DNA from: Paenibacillus taichungensis
GTDB lineage: Bacteria > Bacillota > Bacilli > Paenibacillales > Paenibacillaceae
Reading direction: 5' to 3'
Assembly (NCBI RefSeq): GCF_003287275.1
Contig: NZ_QEVW01000022.1
Span: 1 to 64,000 of the forward strand
DNA: 64,000 nucleotides
This document shows, piece by piece, positions 35,701-43,524 of the stretch. The translations under genes were made by a program, and so were the position numbers. Position 1 is the stretch's first letter. Every line of letters begins with the position of its first letter. A model generated the notes under the pieces. The model made no database searches. It was not told the origin of the DNA and saw only the letters and a list, made by a program, of their open reading frames with translations.

Positions 35701-36366
35701 TTTACGATCATTTGCATGCAAAGGGCTGCGTTCTTTGGCAAACATCGAAAGAATCTGATCGGCTGTTCGGTACGAAGGTTTATCTGCTGACCTGCCCCAT
35801 CCTGGGGCCGAGCTTGGACGACCCGCTTGAGCGAAATGTCCGGACGGACGATCCAAATCTGAATGGTCATCAAGCTTGGAGTCGGAAGGCAATGGCTCGG
35901 CTGCAAAGGACTGTGCGGATGAAGGTGAATGAGACCCGACATTCATTACTGAGTCGGTATTTGAAATGGAGCTTGGACGCTCCCACTCCTTCTCCTCCAC
36001 CAGCGTTCCTACTCTGGAAGTGGAGCCACGATCAGGTTTAGACACCAGCTTCGAGGATGTTTGAGAGCCCGTGTCACGCTGTTCTCCCCATTCGTAAATC
36101 GCCAGCAATACGGCAGCCACATGTTTGCAATAGTCATAATATCTCCCATCGCCCGGACAACTGCATCCGGCAACAACCTCACCTGCATCATCCAGATCAA
36201 CCCTTACTTGGTATCGTTCTGTACCTCGAACCACAGCTTCGTAATGACGTTCATCCTGACTGGCGACCAGGTTGGTCACCCTGCCAGATTGGTTATACGC
36301 TTCCCCCCGTTTGAATGCCGTGACCCCGCACAGCAATTTGATATCCATCATCGTGAATGGCGCCAC
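32713..36366 (-). CDS. SNF2-family helicase with SWIM zinc finger
   Basis: 1217 residues. N-terminal SWIM zinc-binding motif CSCPGDGRYYDYCKH (residues about 68-82), then a Ser/Pro-rich linker (about 95-215), the bacterial SNF2 accessory region, and the motor core: DDMGLGKTLQS (Walker A), a long insert, VVAPASLTYNW, DEAQAIKN (Walker B), FALTGTPVENS, and C-terminal RecA lobe motifs including SLKAGGTGLNLTGA and IGRAHRMGQ. A dsDNA translocase of the RapA/YqhH kind; its actual target is not known. Start GTG with AGGAGG 9 bases upstream. Copy C of the palindromic repeat lies in its promoter region. Confidence 0.88.
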   Translation of the reverse strand: MAPFTMMDIKLLCGVTAFKRGEAYNQSGRVTNLVASQDERHYEAVVRGTERYQVRVDLDDAGEVVAGCSCPGDGRYYDYCKHVAAVLLAIYEWGEQRDTGSQTSSKLVSKPDRGSTSRVGTLVEEKEWERPSSISNTDSVMNVGSHSPSSAQSFAAEPLPSDSKLDDHSDLDRPSGHFAQAGRPSSAPGWGRSADKPSYRTADQILSMFAKERSPLHANDRKYTAPVTRSSLREELQLQFICKLVQVHKGGAKLALELKVGNKRLYVVQKVKQFLNCIENGEPMSFTKLFFYDPSIHYFRPQDQAILSMLIRMRQSEEAYRESISGYLGASDGRDILIAPLVWKPLLDLLLQADSRMEGTGLANGPLTLGEGALPLFYRIAQGANEGYQLEISGLRELILLPAYDAAVVEGQLHMLEPMQMRSLEDLSRALTSYGIKESIDISAQQVDEFVQHVVPELRTLGHLSIDSQVRERIAEPELAPKLYIDFYRERITARLEFDYGVMVINPLAEYLIDEEEKKVILVRDRHAERNLIDRLDRSFLEREGSVWASEREDAVYDVMYHLLPELEKQVDIYIPNAVKAMVQSYPTPPKVRADLGKGLDWLEISFEMEGVDEQELQEIMRSIVEKKPYFRLRSGVFVSLENEGADSFAHMADSLGLASGDINGSHIRMPAVRALQLPGRDEVSGHVKWGGSLKRFLDDLRDPERMDFSLPDALAPVLRDYQASGYQWLRTLAFYRFGGILADDMGLGKTLQSIAYIAAELKEKPKQHISSMDDASYTVDGHGLSSDVAKTTTGIDPITGLLIDNASDEGMAAHPPVLVVAPASLTYNWANEFARFAPHLRVLIAAGQKDERASMLSGMDDADVIVTSYPLLRRDLDTYLGRTFHTLILDEAQAIKNSSSQTAQAVKQIQAPRRFALTGTPVENSLDELWSIFEAVFPGLFPSYRRFRDLSPERIARMVRPFILRRLKKDVLEELPDRIETVQRSELKQEQKKLYAAYLSQLQDETSRDMEENGFQKNRIKILAGITRLRQLCCHPALFVEGYQGDSGKMEQLLETVQDCLAAGKRILIFSQFASMLNLIRQTLAAQGRDLFYLDGQTPAQSRVDMCRRFNEGEAELFLISLKAGGTGLNLTGADTVILYDLWWNPAVEEQAIGRAHRMGQKQVVQVIRLVTEGTIEEKILELQQRKKDLIAEVIEPGDGGSTTLSEQDIRELLMV

Positions 36367-36422
36367 GGTTCTTCGCCTCCTCTATCTTACTGACAAACAA
36401 AATACCACATACGAATCTATGT

Positions 36423-36603
36423 AAGTTGAACTAAAGATTTTACACAATCCACTCCGATAACAGAACAACCTTCCAATCGCTGTTATCCCCAGATTTTTTG
36501 ATTCCCTTTTTTAAAGGGGAACATCCGGGGATAAAGGCGACCGCTCCGCTTTTTCAGGTTTTTTCTGTTCTCTCCGTTCACGTGTAAATGAATAGTTCAA
36601 CTT
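36423..36603. repeat. Long palindromic intergenic repeat, copy C
   Basis: About 181 bp, the most complete copy. Outer arms AAGTTGAACTA and TAGTTCAACTT, then TTACAC and GTGTAA. The core is AATCGCTGTTATCCCCAGAT against ATCCGGGGATAAAGGCGA, with ATTCCC...GGGGA at the apex. It shares the core with 4225-4396 and 6830-6976. The 361-bp gap 36367-36727 holds this and a terminator. Confidence 0.78.
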
Positions 36604-36636
36604 ATATAGTATCGATATTGTTCATGTCTCTTTTAT

Positions 36637-36677
36637 AGAAAAAACCCCAAGAGCTCCGTAAAGCAGAGATTGGGGTT
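36637..36677 (-). terminator. Terminator of the U32-family gene
   Basis: On the minus strand AACCCCAA, a 19-base loop region with further pairing (CTCTGC and GAGCTC partly), TTGGGGTT, then TTTTC. It lies 50 bp after the stop at 36728. Confidence 0.8.
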
Positions 36678-36727
36678 GCAGTATTGTTCAACTTCATAAT
36701 GGTTCTATTTATTTCCGTACCGATCTA

Positions 36728-39241
36728 TTATTTCACCAGTTGACCACGCGTTACGCCAAGCTGGTTCGTTGCTTTCAGTGTTTTCCATACTTGTGTACCA
36801 CTGATCTCGCCGCGCAGAGCACGATTGTACAGATCGATAACCTCACGCACCTGCTCTGGAGTTTCCTCCAGGAATTCAACACGGTAACGGGATACACCCA
36901 GATCCATAAAGTTGGTCAGGTATTCGGCACCGGATTGCTCCACCGCATTATACACGGTATTACGGCAGCCTTCGTCCACACGTACCGGGTGGGACATGCC
37001 AATCCGGTCTTGCAGGGAAGCCCGGTGATCTTCACATGGACGTCCACAGTTCGTAAAGTCCGTTCCTTCACTCATAAACGTACAGTACACACAATGCTCG
37101 GTATGGAACATCGGCAAATGCTGATGAATAACGACTTCCGTCTGACTTGTACGGGAATGTCCCAGAAAATCAACCATTTGCTGAATGTTCAGGTCATAAG
37201 AAGGTGTAATCCAGTCACAACCTGCTTCCAGAAACAATTCCACTGCTTTGTGATTGGCAATGTTGAGCGAGAAGTCACCGATCAATTCCGGGTGCTTCGC
37301 ATCCGGGTTCTCCATCCGATGGCGCAAGTAGAAGTACAATGCACCCGTATTACGTACGAGCACAGCATCCGGCTGCAAACGCAGGATGTTGTTGTGGTAC
37401 CCGTTCTCGCCAGGCATATGAATGCGTGGTGTTGCCAACGCAATCTTGCGGCCTGCGGCACGAACGGCTTCCACTGCTGCCGGGAACTGCTTGATAAACT
37501 CGAAGTCGGCATAGATCATGCCGACACCTGCTTCCAGCGCTGCCTCCACTTGTGGCAGGCTGCGGCATAGCGCGGTCAGCTCCGCATGACCGCGAGCAAC
37601 TGGCGCTGCCGGTTTAACCGCATCGCCGTAGACTTCCACCGCCCGTTTCACGTAGACGGGCGGTTTAGGGCGCTCGCCCGCGAGTTGTTCCACCGCCTGA
37701 CGGCGAATGTTATTCAACTCGCGCATCGGGATGATGACGTCACCGTGCAGGTTGACGTCCAATTCTTCCAGCTGGAACACGGTGCCGCCCAGACGTCCGA
37801 ATTGCTCTTCGAGCAGTTCGTGTGTCATTGGACGCTTCTGGGCAATATCCAGTTCCATCTCGGAATTCACACGGACCGTCGTGCCCTTCTGCACGTCCGT
37901 CCACCATGTGCTAAGAGGCTGACCTGGGCTGCCGATCACTTTTACGTTTACCGGGAAGATGCGATAAGGCTTCTCGGTTTCAAAGCTCTGACGCAGACGT
38001 TTGTCCAGCGCCGGATCATTCGTTTTCCATACTTTGTCGCCAACTTTTACTCGGCGCAGGTCCACGTCACTACGGCCTGGTACAACGTCCACGATCCAGC
38101 CTTCCTCGGCTTCGCCTTCAAGCTTTACACCTTTGCGACGTACATCGTAGACACGTCCGCCCTCTTCCTTCTTCGTTGGATCCCCGGCATCAAATACGAT
38201 TCCGTCTCCACGTTTCACGGGTGCATCCAGCTTCAGGACGACACCATCACGCAACACTTGGTCTACACGACCCAGATAGACGCCACGGCTTTTCGGGAAC
38301 GTACCGTCAACCAGCTGTTTATTGTTCGTTCCATCCAGGAAACCGTGCGTGAATCCACGAGAGAAGCTCTGCTGCAATTCCCGAACTTCTTCCTTACTTG
38401 GAGGCGTATTATCTCCATCAAAGTAACGGTCAATCGCTTTGCGGTATTTACTAACCACATTGGCCACGTATTCCGGCGTTTTGAGACGTCCTTCGATTTT
38501 AAAAGAAGTTACGCCCGCTTCGATCAGTTCCGGCATCAAGTCAATCGCAGCCAGATCCTTCGGAGACAGCAGATACGCCACATCCCCCATCGGTTTATGC
38601 TCACCATCCACCATCAGGTCGTACGGCAGACGACAAGCCTGTGCACATTCCCCACGGTTGGCGGAACGTCCGCCCCACATTTCAGAAGTCAGACATTGCC
38701 CGGAATAAGACACACACAATGCACCGTGAACAAATACTTCCATCGGCAACTTCGCCTGTTCTCCGATCTTCTGAATCTGCTTCAGGTTGTTCTCCCGTCC
38801 AAGCACGACACGTTCCATATCAAACGGCTTCGTAAACTCCACCGCTTCCGGTGACGTAATCGTCATTTGGGTGGAACCGTGAATCGGGAAATCCGGCGAG
38901 ATCTCGCGAATCATTTTGACCAGACCCAAATCCTGTACAATCACGGCATCCACACCTGCATCGACACAAGCGTCAATCAGTTCTTTAGCATCCGTCAATT
39001 CATTTTCAAAAATCAATATATTAAAGGTCAAAAAACCTTTTACGCCATAACTGTGCAAAAACGCCATAATCTCCGGCAGCTCGTCCATGCGGAAATTGTT
39101 CGCCCGTGCCCGTGCATTAAATTTTTCGACTCCGAAGAAAATCGCATCCGCGCCGTTGGCTACCGCCGAACGCATACAATCCCAGTCACCTGCGGGTGCC
39201 AGAAGCTCAACGTCTTCTCTTCGTATTGTTGCTGTTTTCAT
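36728..39241 (-). CDS. U32-family protein with DUF3656-like region (RlhA/YdcP type)
   Basis: 837 residues from the ATG with GGAGG 6 bases upstream; the frame is open 8 codons more. The N-terminal U32 barrel starts ELLAPAGDWDCMRSAVANGADAIFFG (given in part) and contains the cysteine-rich GECAQACRLPYD. A middle beta-rich region is followed by a second U32-like half ending with CVYCTFMSEGTDF and NCGRPCED. In E. coli, RlhA of this architecture is needed for hydroxylation of a 23S rRNA cytidine, and related U32 proteins carry Fe-S clusters; older annotation as a peptidase is doubtful. Single gene with its own terminator. Confidence 0.85.
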   Translation of the reverse strand: MKTATIRREDVELLAPAGDWDCMRSAVANGADAIFFGVEKFNARARANNFRMDELPEIMAFLHSYGVKGFLTFNILIFENELTDAKELIDACVDAGVDAVIVQDLGLVKMIREISPDFPIHGSTQMTITSPEAVEFTKPFDMERVVLGRENNLKQIQKIGEQAKLPMEVFVHGALCVSYSGQCLTSEMWGGRSANRGECAQACRLPYDLMVDGEHKPMGDVAYLLSPKDLAAIDLMPELIEAGVTSFKIEGRLKTPEYVANVVSKYRKAIDRYFDGDNTPPSKEEVRELQQSFSRGFTHGFLDGTNNKQLVDGTFPKSRGVYLGRVDQVLRDGVVLKLDAPVKRGDGIVFDAGDPTKKEEGGRVYDVRRKGVKLEGEAEEGWIVDVVPGRSDVDLRRVKVGDKVWKTNDPALDKRLRQSFETEKPYRIFPVNVKVIGSPGQPLSTWWTDVQKGTTVRVNSEMELDIAQKRPMTHELLEEQFGRLGGTVFQLEELDVNLHGDVIIPMRELNNIRRQAVEQLAGERPKPPVYVKRAVEVYGDAVKPAAPVARGHAELTALCRSLPQVEAALEAGVGMIYADFEFIKQFPAAVEAVRAAGRKIALATPRIHMPGENGYHNNILRLQPDAVLVRNTGALYFYLRHRMENPDAKHPELIGDFSLNIANHKAVELFLEAGCDWITPSYDLNIQQMVDFLGHSRTSQTEVVIHQHLPMFHTEHCVYCTFMSEGTDFTNCGRPCEDHRASLQDRIGMSHPVRVDEGCRNTVYNAVEQSGAEYLTNFMDLGVSRYRVEFLEETPEQVREVIDLYNRALRGEISGTQVWKTLKATNQLGVTRGQLVK

Positions 39242-39507
39242 GTGTATCCTCCCCATAACCGGCATAGCCGGATTTCATCCCTGTACCCTGTACGCTAAAT
39301 CCTGTACCTTAATTCCATACGCCTGCATTGTCACTGTATCGCTATATCTATACATTATGTCTGTATTGCCTGATTCCCAAGCCTACAGTCATTCTTATTT
39401 TTCAGAACAGCAGTCATAACTCCTGAACTAGTATAGTGTACCACTTCTGCAACGACTCTTCTACGCTTTCCTGAAAAAACCGTTTATCATTTTCATTTCC
39501 ATTAAAC

Positions 39508-39530
39508 TTTACACTAGACACCCCGATTGC
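39508..39530. repeat. Possible remnant of the palindromic repeat (left end)
   Basis: TTTACACTAGACACCCCGAT matches the left end of copy B (TTACACTAGGACTCCGAT) with small changes, but the core does not follow. It lies in the 364-bp gap 39242-39605, which otherwise holds only a terminator and AT-rich DNA without recognisable signals. Confidence 0.35.
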
Positions 39531-39540
39531 CCGATTATAA

Positions 39541-39574
39541 AAATAAAAAAAACGGAAGGTCTTGTGACCCTCCG
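39541..39574 (-). terminator. Terminator of the stalk-domain protein gene
   Basis: On the minus strand CGGAGGGTC, loop ACAA, GACCTTCCG, then TTTTTTTTATTTTT. It is a strong intrinsic terminator 32 bp after the stop at 39606 and ends the htrA operon. Confidence 0.88.
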
Positions 39575-39605
39575 GCAACATACATCTATTTTATTTCAGC
39601 ATTTC

Positions 39606-41507
39606 TCATGATTTGATAAAAGTAAATGAGTTCACGGCTTTTTCCAGCGCTGCTGCCTGCACTTCTGTCTTGTTGGCGTCATTCAGCCCGCTCGTAATGG
39701 TATATGTCGTTCCGTTCTGTTCAAACACGATCTGACGTCCGGTATACGGCACACCATTGTCCACTTCATGATAGATGAAGGAAAACGCAGGCACACCCGC
39801 AAACGTCAACTCCTCACTGCTAAGCAATTTGAAGTTTTTACGTGTTTTGGTCGCTTCCGCATACGCCTCTCTAAGTTGACTTACGGTCATTTCAATGGAT
39901 TTGTCCTCACTCGCAGCAATGGAGAATTGACCACCTGTAAAGGTATACAAGACGGGAGAATACTCAAATCGATCATTGTATGGCGTCCAGTAACGCGGAA
40001 TATCAACACTATAATGATAACGTTTGGACGTTCGTGTCACAGCTTTTGCTTTATCCGTCAAATACGGGTCTTCATCCAGCTGTCCGAAATTATCGGATAC
40101 GGTATCAAAATCAATCTCGACACTCTTCATGATACTCTTAAACCATTCACGATCCTTCGTTTGCTCCTCAGGGAACGTATACTCTGCATAATAGCGATAG
40201 CCGTTTTTTTGCAAAAGAACATCGAACTCCGTCTGCCATCCATCGCCAAAGTTATAACGGAACTCATTCACCTCAGCAGTCTCACCTGACACATCCATCG
40301 TATACGAACCGATCGGTTCATAACTTTCCGGCGTGAACGTTTCACGCATCCATTTGTCCAATTGGCCGCTCCACTCTTTGACCGTCGCACCTTTCGGTGC
40401 AGATGTAACACGCAGCTGCAGATATGCACCATCTTTGGCTTCGTATATCATCTGTGTGTTGTCCATGGACCAACCTGCTGGAATCTTCAGTTCGATGCCA
40501 TAATCGTCATTCCAGGTAGAACGCATACCCTCATCCACGGTTGAAAGGTCCTTGATCGTACGATCGGACTGAACATAAGTAGGCTGGAATGAATTGAGCA
40601 GTGCTGCACGCTTGCCCAGATCCTTGTAATTAAGAGCTTCATAATCCGCGAGATATACATCATATTGGCGACCACCATGGATATATTGGCGCATTTCCCA
40701 TAATACCCTGTCCCTATCTTTTACCACAATTCGGGCATAAGGGGTTTTCCCTTTGTCAATCGATTCCCGATCGAGTACCGTATCTCCGCTCTCTTTCGCT
40801 TCCTGAACAAGTTGCTGTAACAAATCATCTGAATCCAGATTCACATCCTGGTCACTCACGTACACTTCAAGATAATAACTGCTGTCCTCCGCGCCAAATG
40901 TCATCATGCGCTCCTGCTCACCCGTTTGCAAAATCATGAGGTCGGATGGGTAATTAATGGACCAGCCGTAATAACTGTTACCAATTCTCGTTTTGCCTTC
41001 ATCCAGATTAATGCCGCCCTCGTCTTCATCCGTCGATTCATCCGTTTGCAATAATCGAATGACCATTTCTCCTGAGCTGCTTGGGGCAAGTGTAGCGCCA
41101 ATCCCTGCGGCTACCGGACGGAGCGGCACCATGAGCACGCCATTCACCATTTTTGGGGCAGCACCCATCTCTTTTTTGACTCCATCCACCCAGGCAATCG
41201 AACTGCCTATCGTTAAGGTGACAGTATGCGGACCTTCCTTAACTTTGACCACATCATTCTTCTCCAGTCGGATTTCGCTGCCAAAAGCCTTTTTGAATAC
41301 ACCGACTGGAACCATCGTAACCCCTTTGAATTTATATGGTTTGGCGATTGTCTGCTTGCTGCCGTTGATATAGGCGCTCGTGCTTCCTGCTGTGATTCGC
41401 AGCTCACTTGTTGTAAGATCGGATGCCCATGCAGGTATTGCCGCTCCAATGCTCAGCATCCCGGCTAACACACCTGTGCTCAGCACACGTAAAAATGATT
41501 TTTTCAT
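39606..41507 (-). CDS. Exported protein with copper-amine-oxidase-like (stalk) domain
   Basis: 633 residues from the ATG that begins a clear signal peptide (MKKSFLRVLSTGVLAGMLSI to about AWA). The frame is open 19 codons further into htrA but with no signal or site. Residues about 30-150 are the copper amine oxidase N-terminal-like domain common on Paenibacillus surface proteins (INGSKQTIAKPYKFKGVTMV; VNGVLMVPLRPVAAGIGA). The rest is three repeated alpha/beta units of about 150 residues, each like PsbP/LpqN-type lipoprotein domains (YGWSINYPSDL, YGIELKIPAGWS, YHYSVDIPRYW). Function unknown. It is co-transcribed with htrA, the genes overlapping in the long reading. Confidence 0.72.
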   Translation of the reverse strand: MKKSFLRVLSTGVLAGMLSIGAAIPAWASDLTTSELRITAGSTSAYINGSKQTIAKPYKFKGVTMVPVGVFKKAFGSEIRLEKNDVVKVKEGPHTVTLTIGSSIAWVDGVKKEMGAAPKMVNGVLMVPLRPVAAGIGATLAPSSSGEMVIRLLQTDESTDEDEGGINLDEGKTRIGNSYYGWSINYPSDLMILQTGEQERMMTFGAEDSSYYLEVYVSDQDVNLDSDDLLQQLVQEAKESGDTVLDRESIDKGKTPYARIVVKDRDRVLWEMRQYIHGGRQYDVYLADYEALNYKDLGKRAALLNSFQPTYVQSDRTIKDLSTVDEGMRSTWNDDYGIELKIPAGWSMDNTQMIYEAKDGAYLQLRVTSAPKGATVKEWSGQLDKWMRETFTPESYEPIGSYTMDVSGETAEVNEFRYNFGDGWQTEFDVLLQKNGYRYYAEYTFPEEQTKDREWFKSIMKSVEIDFDTVSDNFGQLDEDPYLTDKAKAVTRTSKRYHYSVDIPRYWTPYNDRFEYSPVLYTFTGGQFSIAASEDKSIEMTVSQLREAYAEATKTRKNFKLLSSEELTFAGVPAFSFIYHEVDNGVPYTGRQIVFEQNGTTYTITSGLNDANKTEVQAAALEKAVNSFTFIKS

Positions 41508-41550
41508 TCCGTTTATTCGTCCTCTCTGGATCCGGATTGCTCGCCGGGCT

Positions 41551-42717
41551 TTATTGATCTTCATCTACAGTGAACTGTTCATCTTCATCGCCTTGGATAT
41601 CCGCTCGATCAGCAAGGACCACCGTACGAGTGACAATATCGCCGTCCGTTTGCATTAACAGTTTGACCTTCTGTCCTGGCACATACGTTTTGAGCAGCTC
41701 ATTGATATCCACCACAGAGGACACACGTGTGCCTGCCACACTGTATAACACATCTCCCTCTTTGATTTTGGCCTTCTTCGCTTGAGCCGACAACACGCCC
41801 GTAATCGTCAAAGGATCATCTGTAGGCAGGCCCACAATCGCTGACCAGCTCTCTTCCAGTTGCAGTCCAAGGCTTGCACGCTTGATTTTCCCGTATTCAA
41901 AGAACTGATTGATAATATATTGAACGGTATCTACTGGAATTGAAAATCCCATGCTCTCGATACCCACTGCTGAAAATTTCATAGAGTTAATACCAACAAC
42001 TTCACCTTTGAGGTTTACCAGCGGTCCGCCGCTGTTGCCCGGATTAATGGCCGTATCTGTTTGGATCAACCGATAGGTTGCCTCCACTCCCCGATTAAGC
42101 CCACTGATTACGCCCACTGTCGCCGAGTTACGCAAAGAGAAGGAGATCGGTGTGCCGATGGCAATGACAGTTTCCCCAACGGTTGTTTGGGAAGCTTTGG
42201 CGAAGGTCGCCGGTTTAAGAGATTTGGCATTAATTTTGATTAGAGCGATATCGCTTAACGGGTCACTGTATGTTTTGGTGATTTTATATGTATTGCCATC
42301 GGTCGTCACGACCAACGGATCGATTAATCCATCAACCACATGGGCGTTCGTCACAATCCAGCCGTTAGAGCGGATGATCACGCCAGTGCCATGAGCCAGG
42401 TTATAGCGGTCCGATGTGACGCCATCCTGTGATTCAGTAGATTTGCCGATGATGCCTACAACAGACGGAGATACTTTTTCAATTACTTTCGGGATTGCTT
42501 CACTACCCTTATAATGAAACGTTCCAGATTTGGCGTCATATTGCCCAGTTCCTCCGAGAGCTTTGACTAAATCCTTTGAATTAACATATACTTGTCCATC
42601 TACCACTTTGGCTTGCATACTTGATGAAGACTCCGCTGCTCCAGCCGTTGCTGCAACACTGATCGAGAGTACAGCAGCCATCAGTATGGCTACACCCTTT
42701 TTCCCCAACACTCTCAT
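41551..42717 (-). CDS. HtrA-like S1C serine protease with PDZ domain
   Basis: 388 residues. Signal peptide to about residue 28. A short stalk-type segment (VDGQVYVNSKDLVKALGG, 40-57) precedes the trypsin-like domain with the full triad: His126 in TNAHV, Asp157 in DIALI and Ser229 in GNSGG. A PDZ domain occupies about 270-370 (LGLQLEESW; IKEGDVLYSVAG), and the tail is acidic. It should degrade or refold damaged proteins outside the membrane. Most HtrA proteins of Bacillus have a membrane anchor; here the signal could be cleaved. It precedes the stalk-domain gene in one operon. Confidence 0.88.
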   Translation of the reverse strand: MRVLGKKGVAILMAAVLSISVAATAGAAESSSSMQAKVVDGQVYVNSKDLVKALGGTGQYDAKSGTFHYKGSEAIPKVIEKVSPSVVGIIGKSTESQDGVTSDRYNLAHGTGVIIRSNGWIVTNAHVVDGLIDPLVVTTDGNTYKITKTYSDPLSDIALIKINAKSLKPATFAKASQTTVGETVIAIGTPISFSLRNSATVGVISGLNRGVEATYRLIQTDTAINPGNSGGPLVNLKGEVVGINSMKFSAVGIESMGFSIPVDTVQYIINQFFEYGKIKRASLGLQLEESWSAIVGLPTDDPLTITGVLSAQAKKAKIKEGDVLYSVAGTRVSSVVDINELLKTYVPGQKVKLLMQTDGDIVTRTVVLADRADIQGDEDEQFTVDEDQ

Positions 42718-42905
42718 TCTCTCACCTAACCCTCTCTATATATCCTCCGTTATGCAACCGAACCATCTGATCCATTACTGAATCTCTTTCTCTATTATCT
42801 GCAATACCGGTATCCTCAAATTTAACATACAAATTATTCCTGTACAATCGCTTTAAGACCTAATTTCTATAGAGAAGACCGTATTATCCACACCACTCTG
42901 CAAAA

Positions 42906-42944
42906 CACAAAAAAACACCCTCCTTAACTCACTGGAAAGTGTTT
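42906..42944 (-). terminator. Terminator of the small membrane protein gene
   Basis: On the minus strand AAACACTTTCC, 10-base loop, GGAGGGTGTTT, then TTTTGTG. All 11 positions pair, counting G-U. It lies 45 bp after the stop at 42990. Confidence 0.8.
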
Positions 42945-42989
42945 GTCTGTACTTCTACTTGCTGTTTTCGAATAAGCTCAGCCTTGTCT

Positions 42990-43202
42990 CTACGAACCAA
43001 ACCAACCGGTAATCATGGCATAGTCCGTCAAAAGAAATACAAGCAGACTGACCACTGCAAATCCGATAGCAAACAAATTCTTCTTCGGTGCGCGAAGCAG
43101 GCGAACCACTCCGATGAAAATCAGGATCGTAAATAAGATGACAAAAATATCAAACGCATTAAAATTCGAAGTACTCGCCGCGGCAGCTTCTGCAAACAGC
43201 AT
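42990..43202 (-). CDS. Small two-helix membrane protein (possibly DUF2759)
   Basis: 70 residues. Two hydrophobic helices (about 18-36 and 43-63) joined by a basic loop RAPKKN. The size and layout are like the DUF2759 family of Bacilli (e.g. YqgW), a tentative match. GAGGAGGTC lies 9 bases before the ATG. It has its own promoter and terminator, which supports a real gene. No function is known. Confidence 0.7.
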   Translation of the reverse strand: MLFAEAAAASTSNFNAFDIFVILFTILIFIGVVRLLRAPKKNLFAIGFAVVSLLVFLLTDYAMITGWFGS

Positions 43203-43263
43203 GGATAGACAGACCTCCTCACCATAGTTGAACAGCTAAACGCATACCCTAATATCTTCCTCT

Positions 43264-43292
43264 ATGTTATCTGTACCCTGCTTGTAATGCAA
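43264..43292 (-). promoter_or_regulatory. Promoter of the small membrane protein gene
   Basis: Minus-strand TTGCAT (43287-43292), 17 bases, TAACAT (43264-43269). The 322-bp gap 43203-43524 contains this promoter. On the uvrA side it holds a weak hairpin, TCCTCTTCTTCAGAGGA (minus strand), followed by GAAGGGTTTTC, which may end uvrA transcription. Confidence 0.55.
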
Positions 43293-43524
43293 GCCCTATC
43301 ATCCAGAAAAATGAAAAAAATCCAGTTTGGCAGTAGATTGATGGAATGCTTGCTCTATCGCATATGTAAACACTTTCACCGATGTGATATTTAGATTGGG
43401 ACAACATCAAAATATCAGAAAACCCTTCTCCTCTGAAGAAGAGGACATCAAATCATACACCGATGCCGCCTACTTCATAAAAAGAAGGGCTAGATATTCA
43501 TAAGCAAGCTGTAAACTGGAGTAT

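Noticed and set aside
4225..36603. Insertion sequence explanation for the palindromic repeats
   Set aside because: No transposase gene or long identical ends lie next to any copy; only a small non-coding element is supported.
37586..38854. 422-codon open frame on the plus strand
   Set aside because: Antisense to the U32-family gene; rich in His, Arg and Phe as usual for shadow frames, with no domain.
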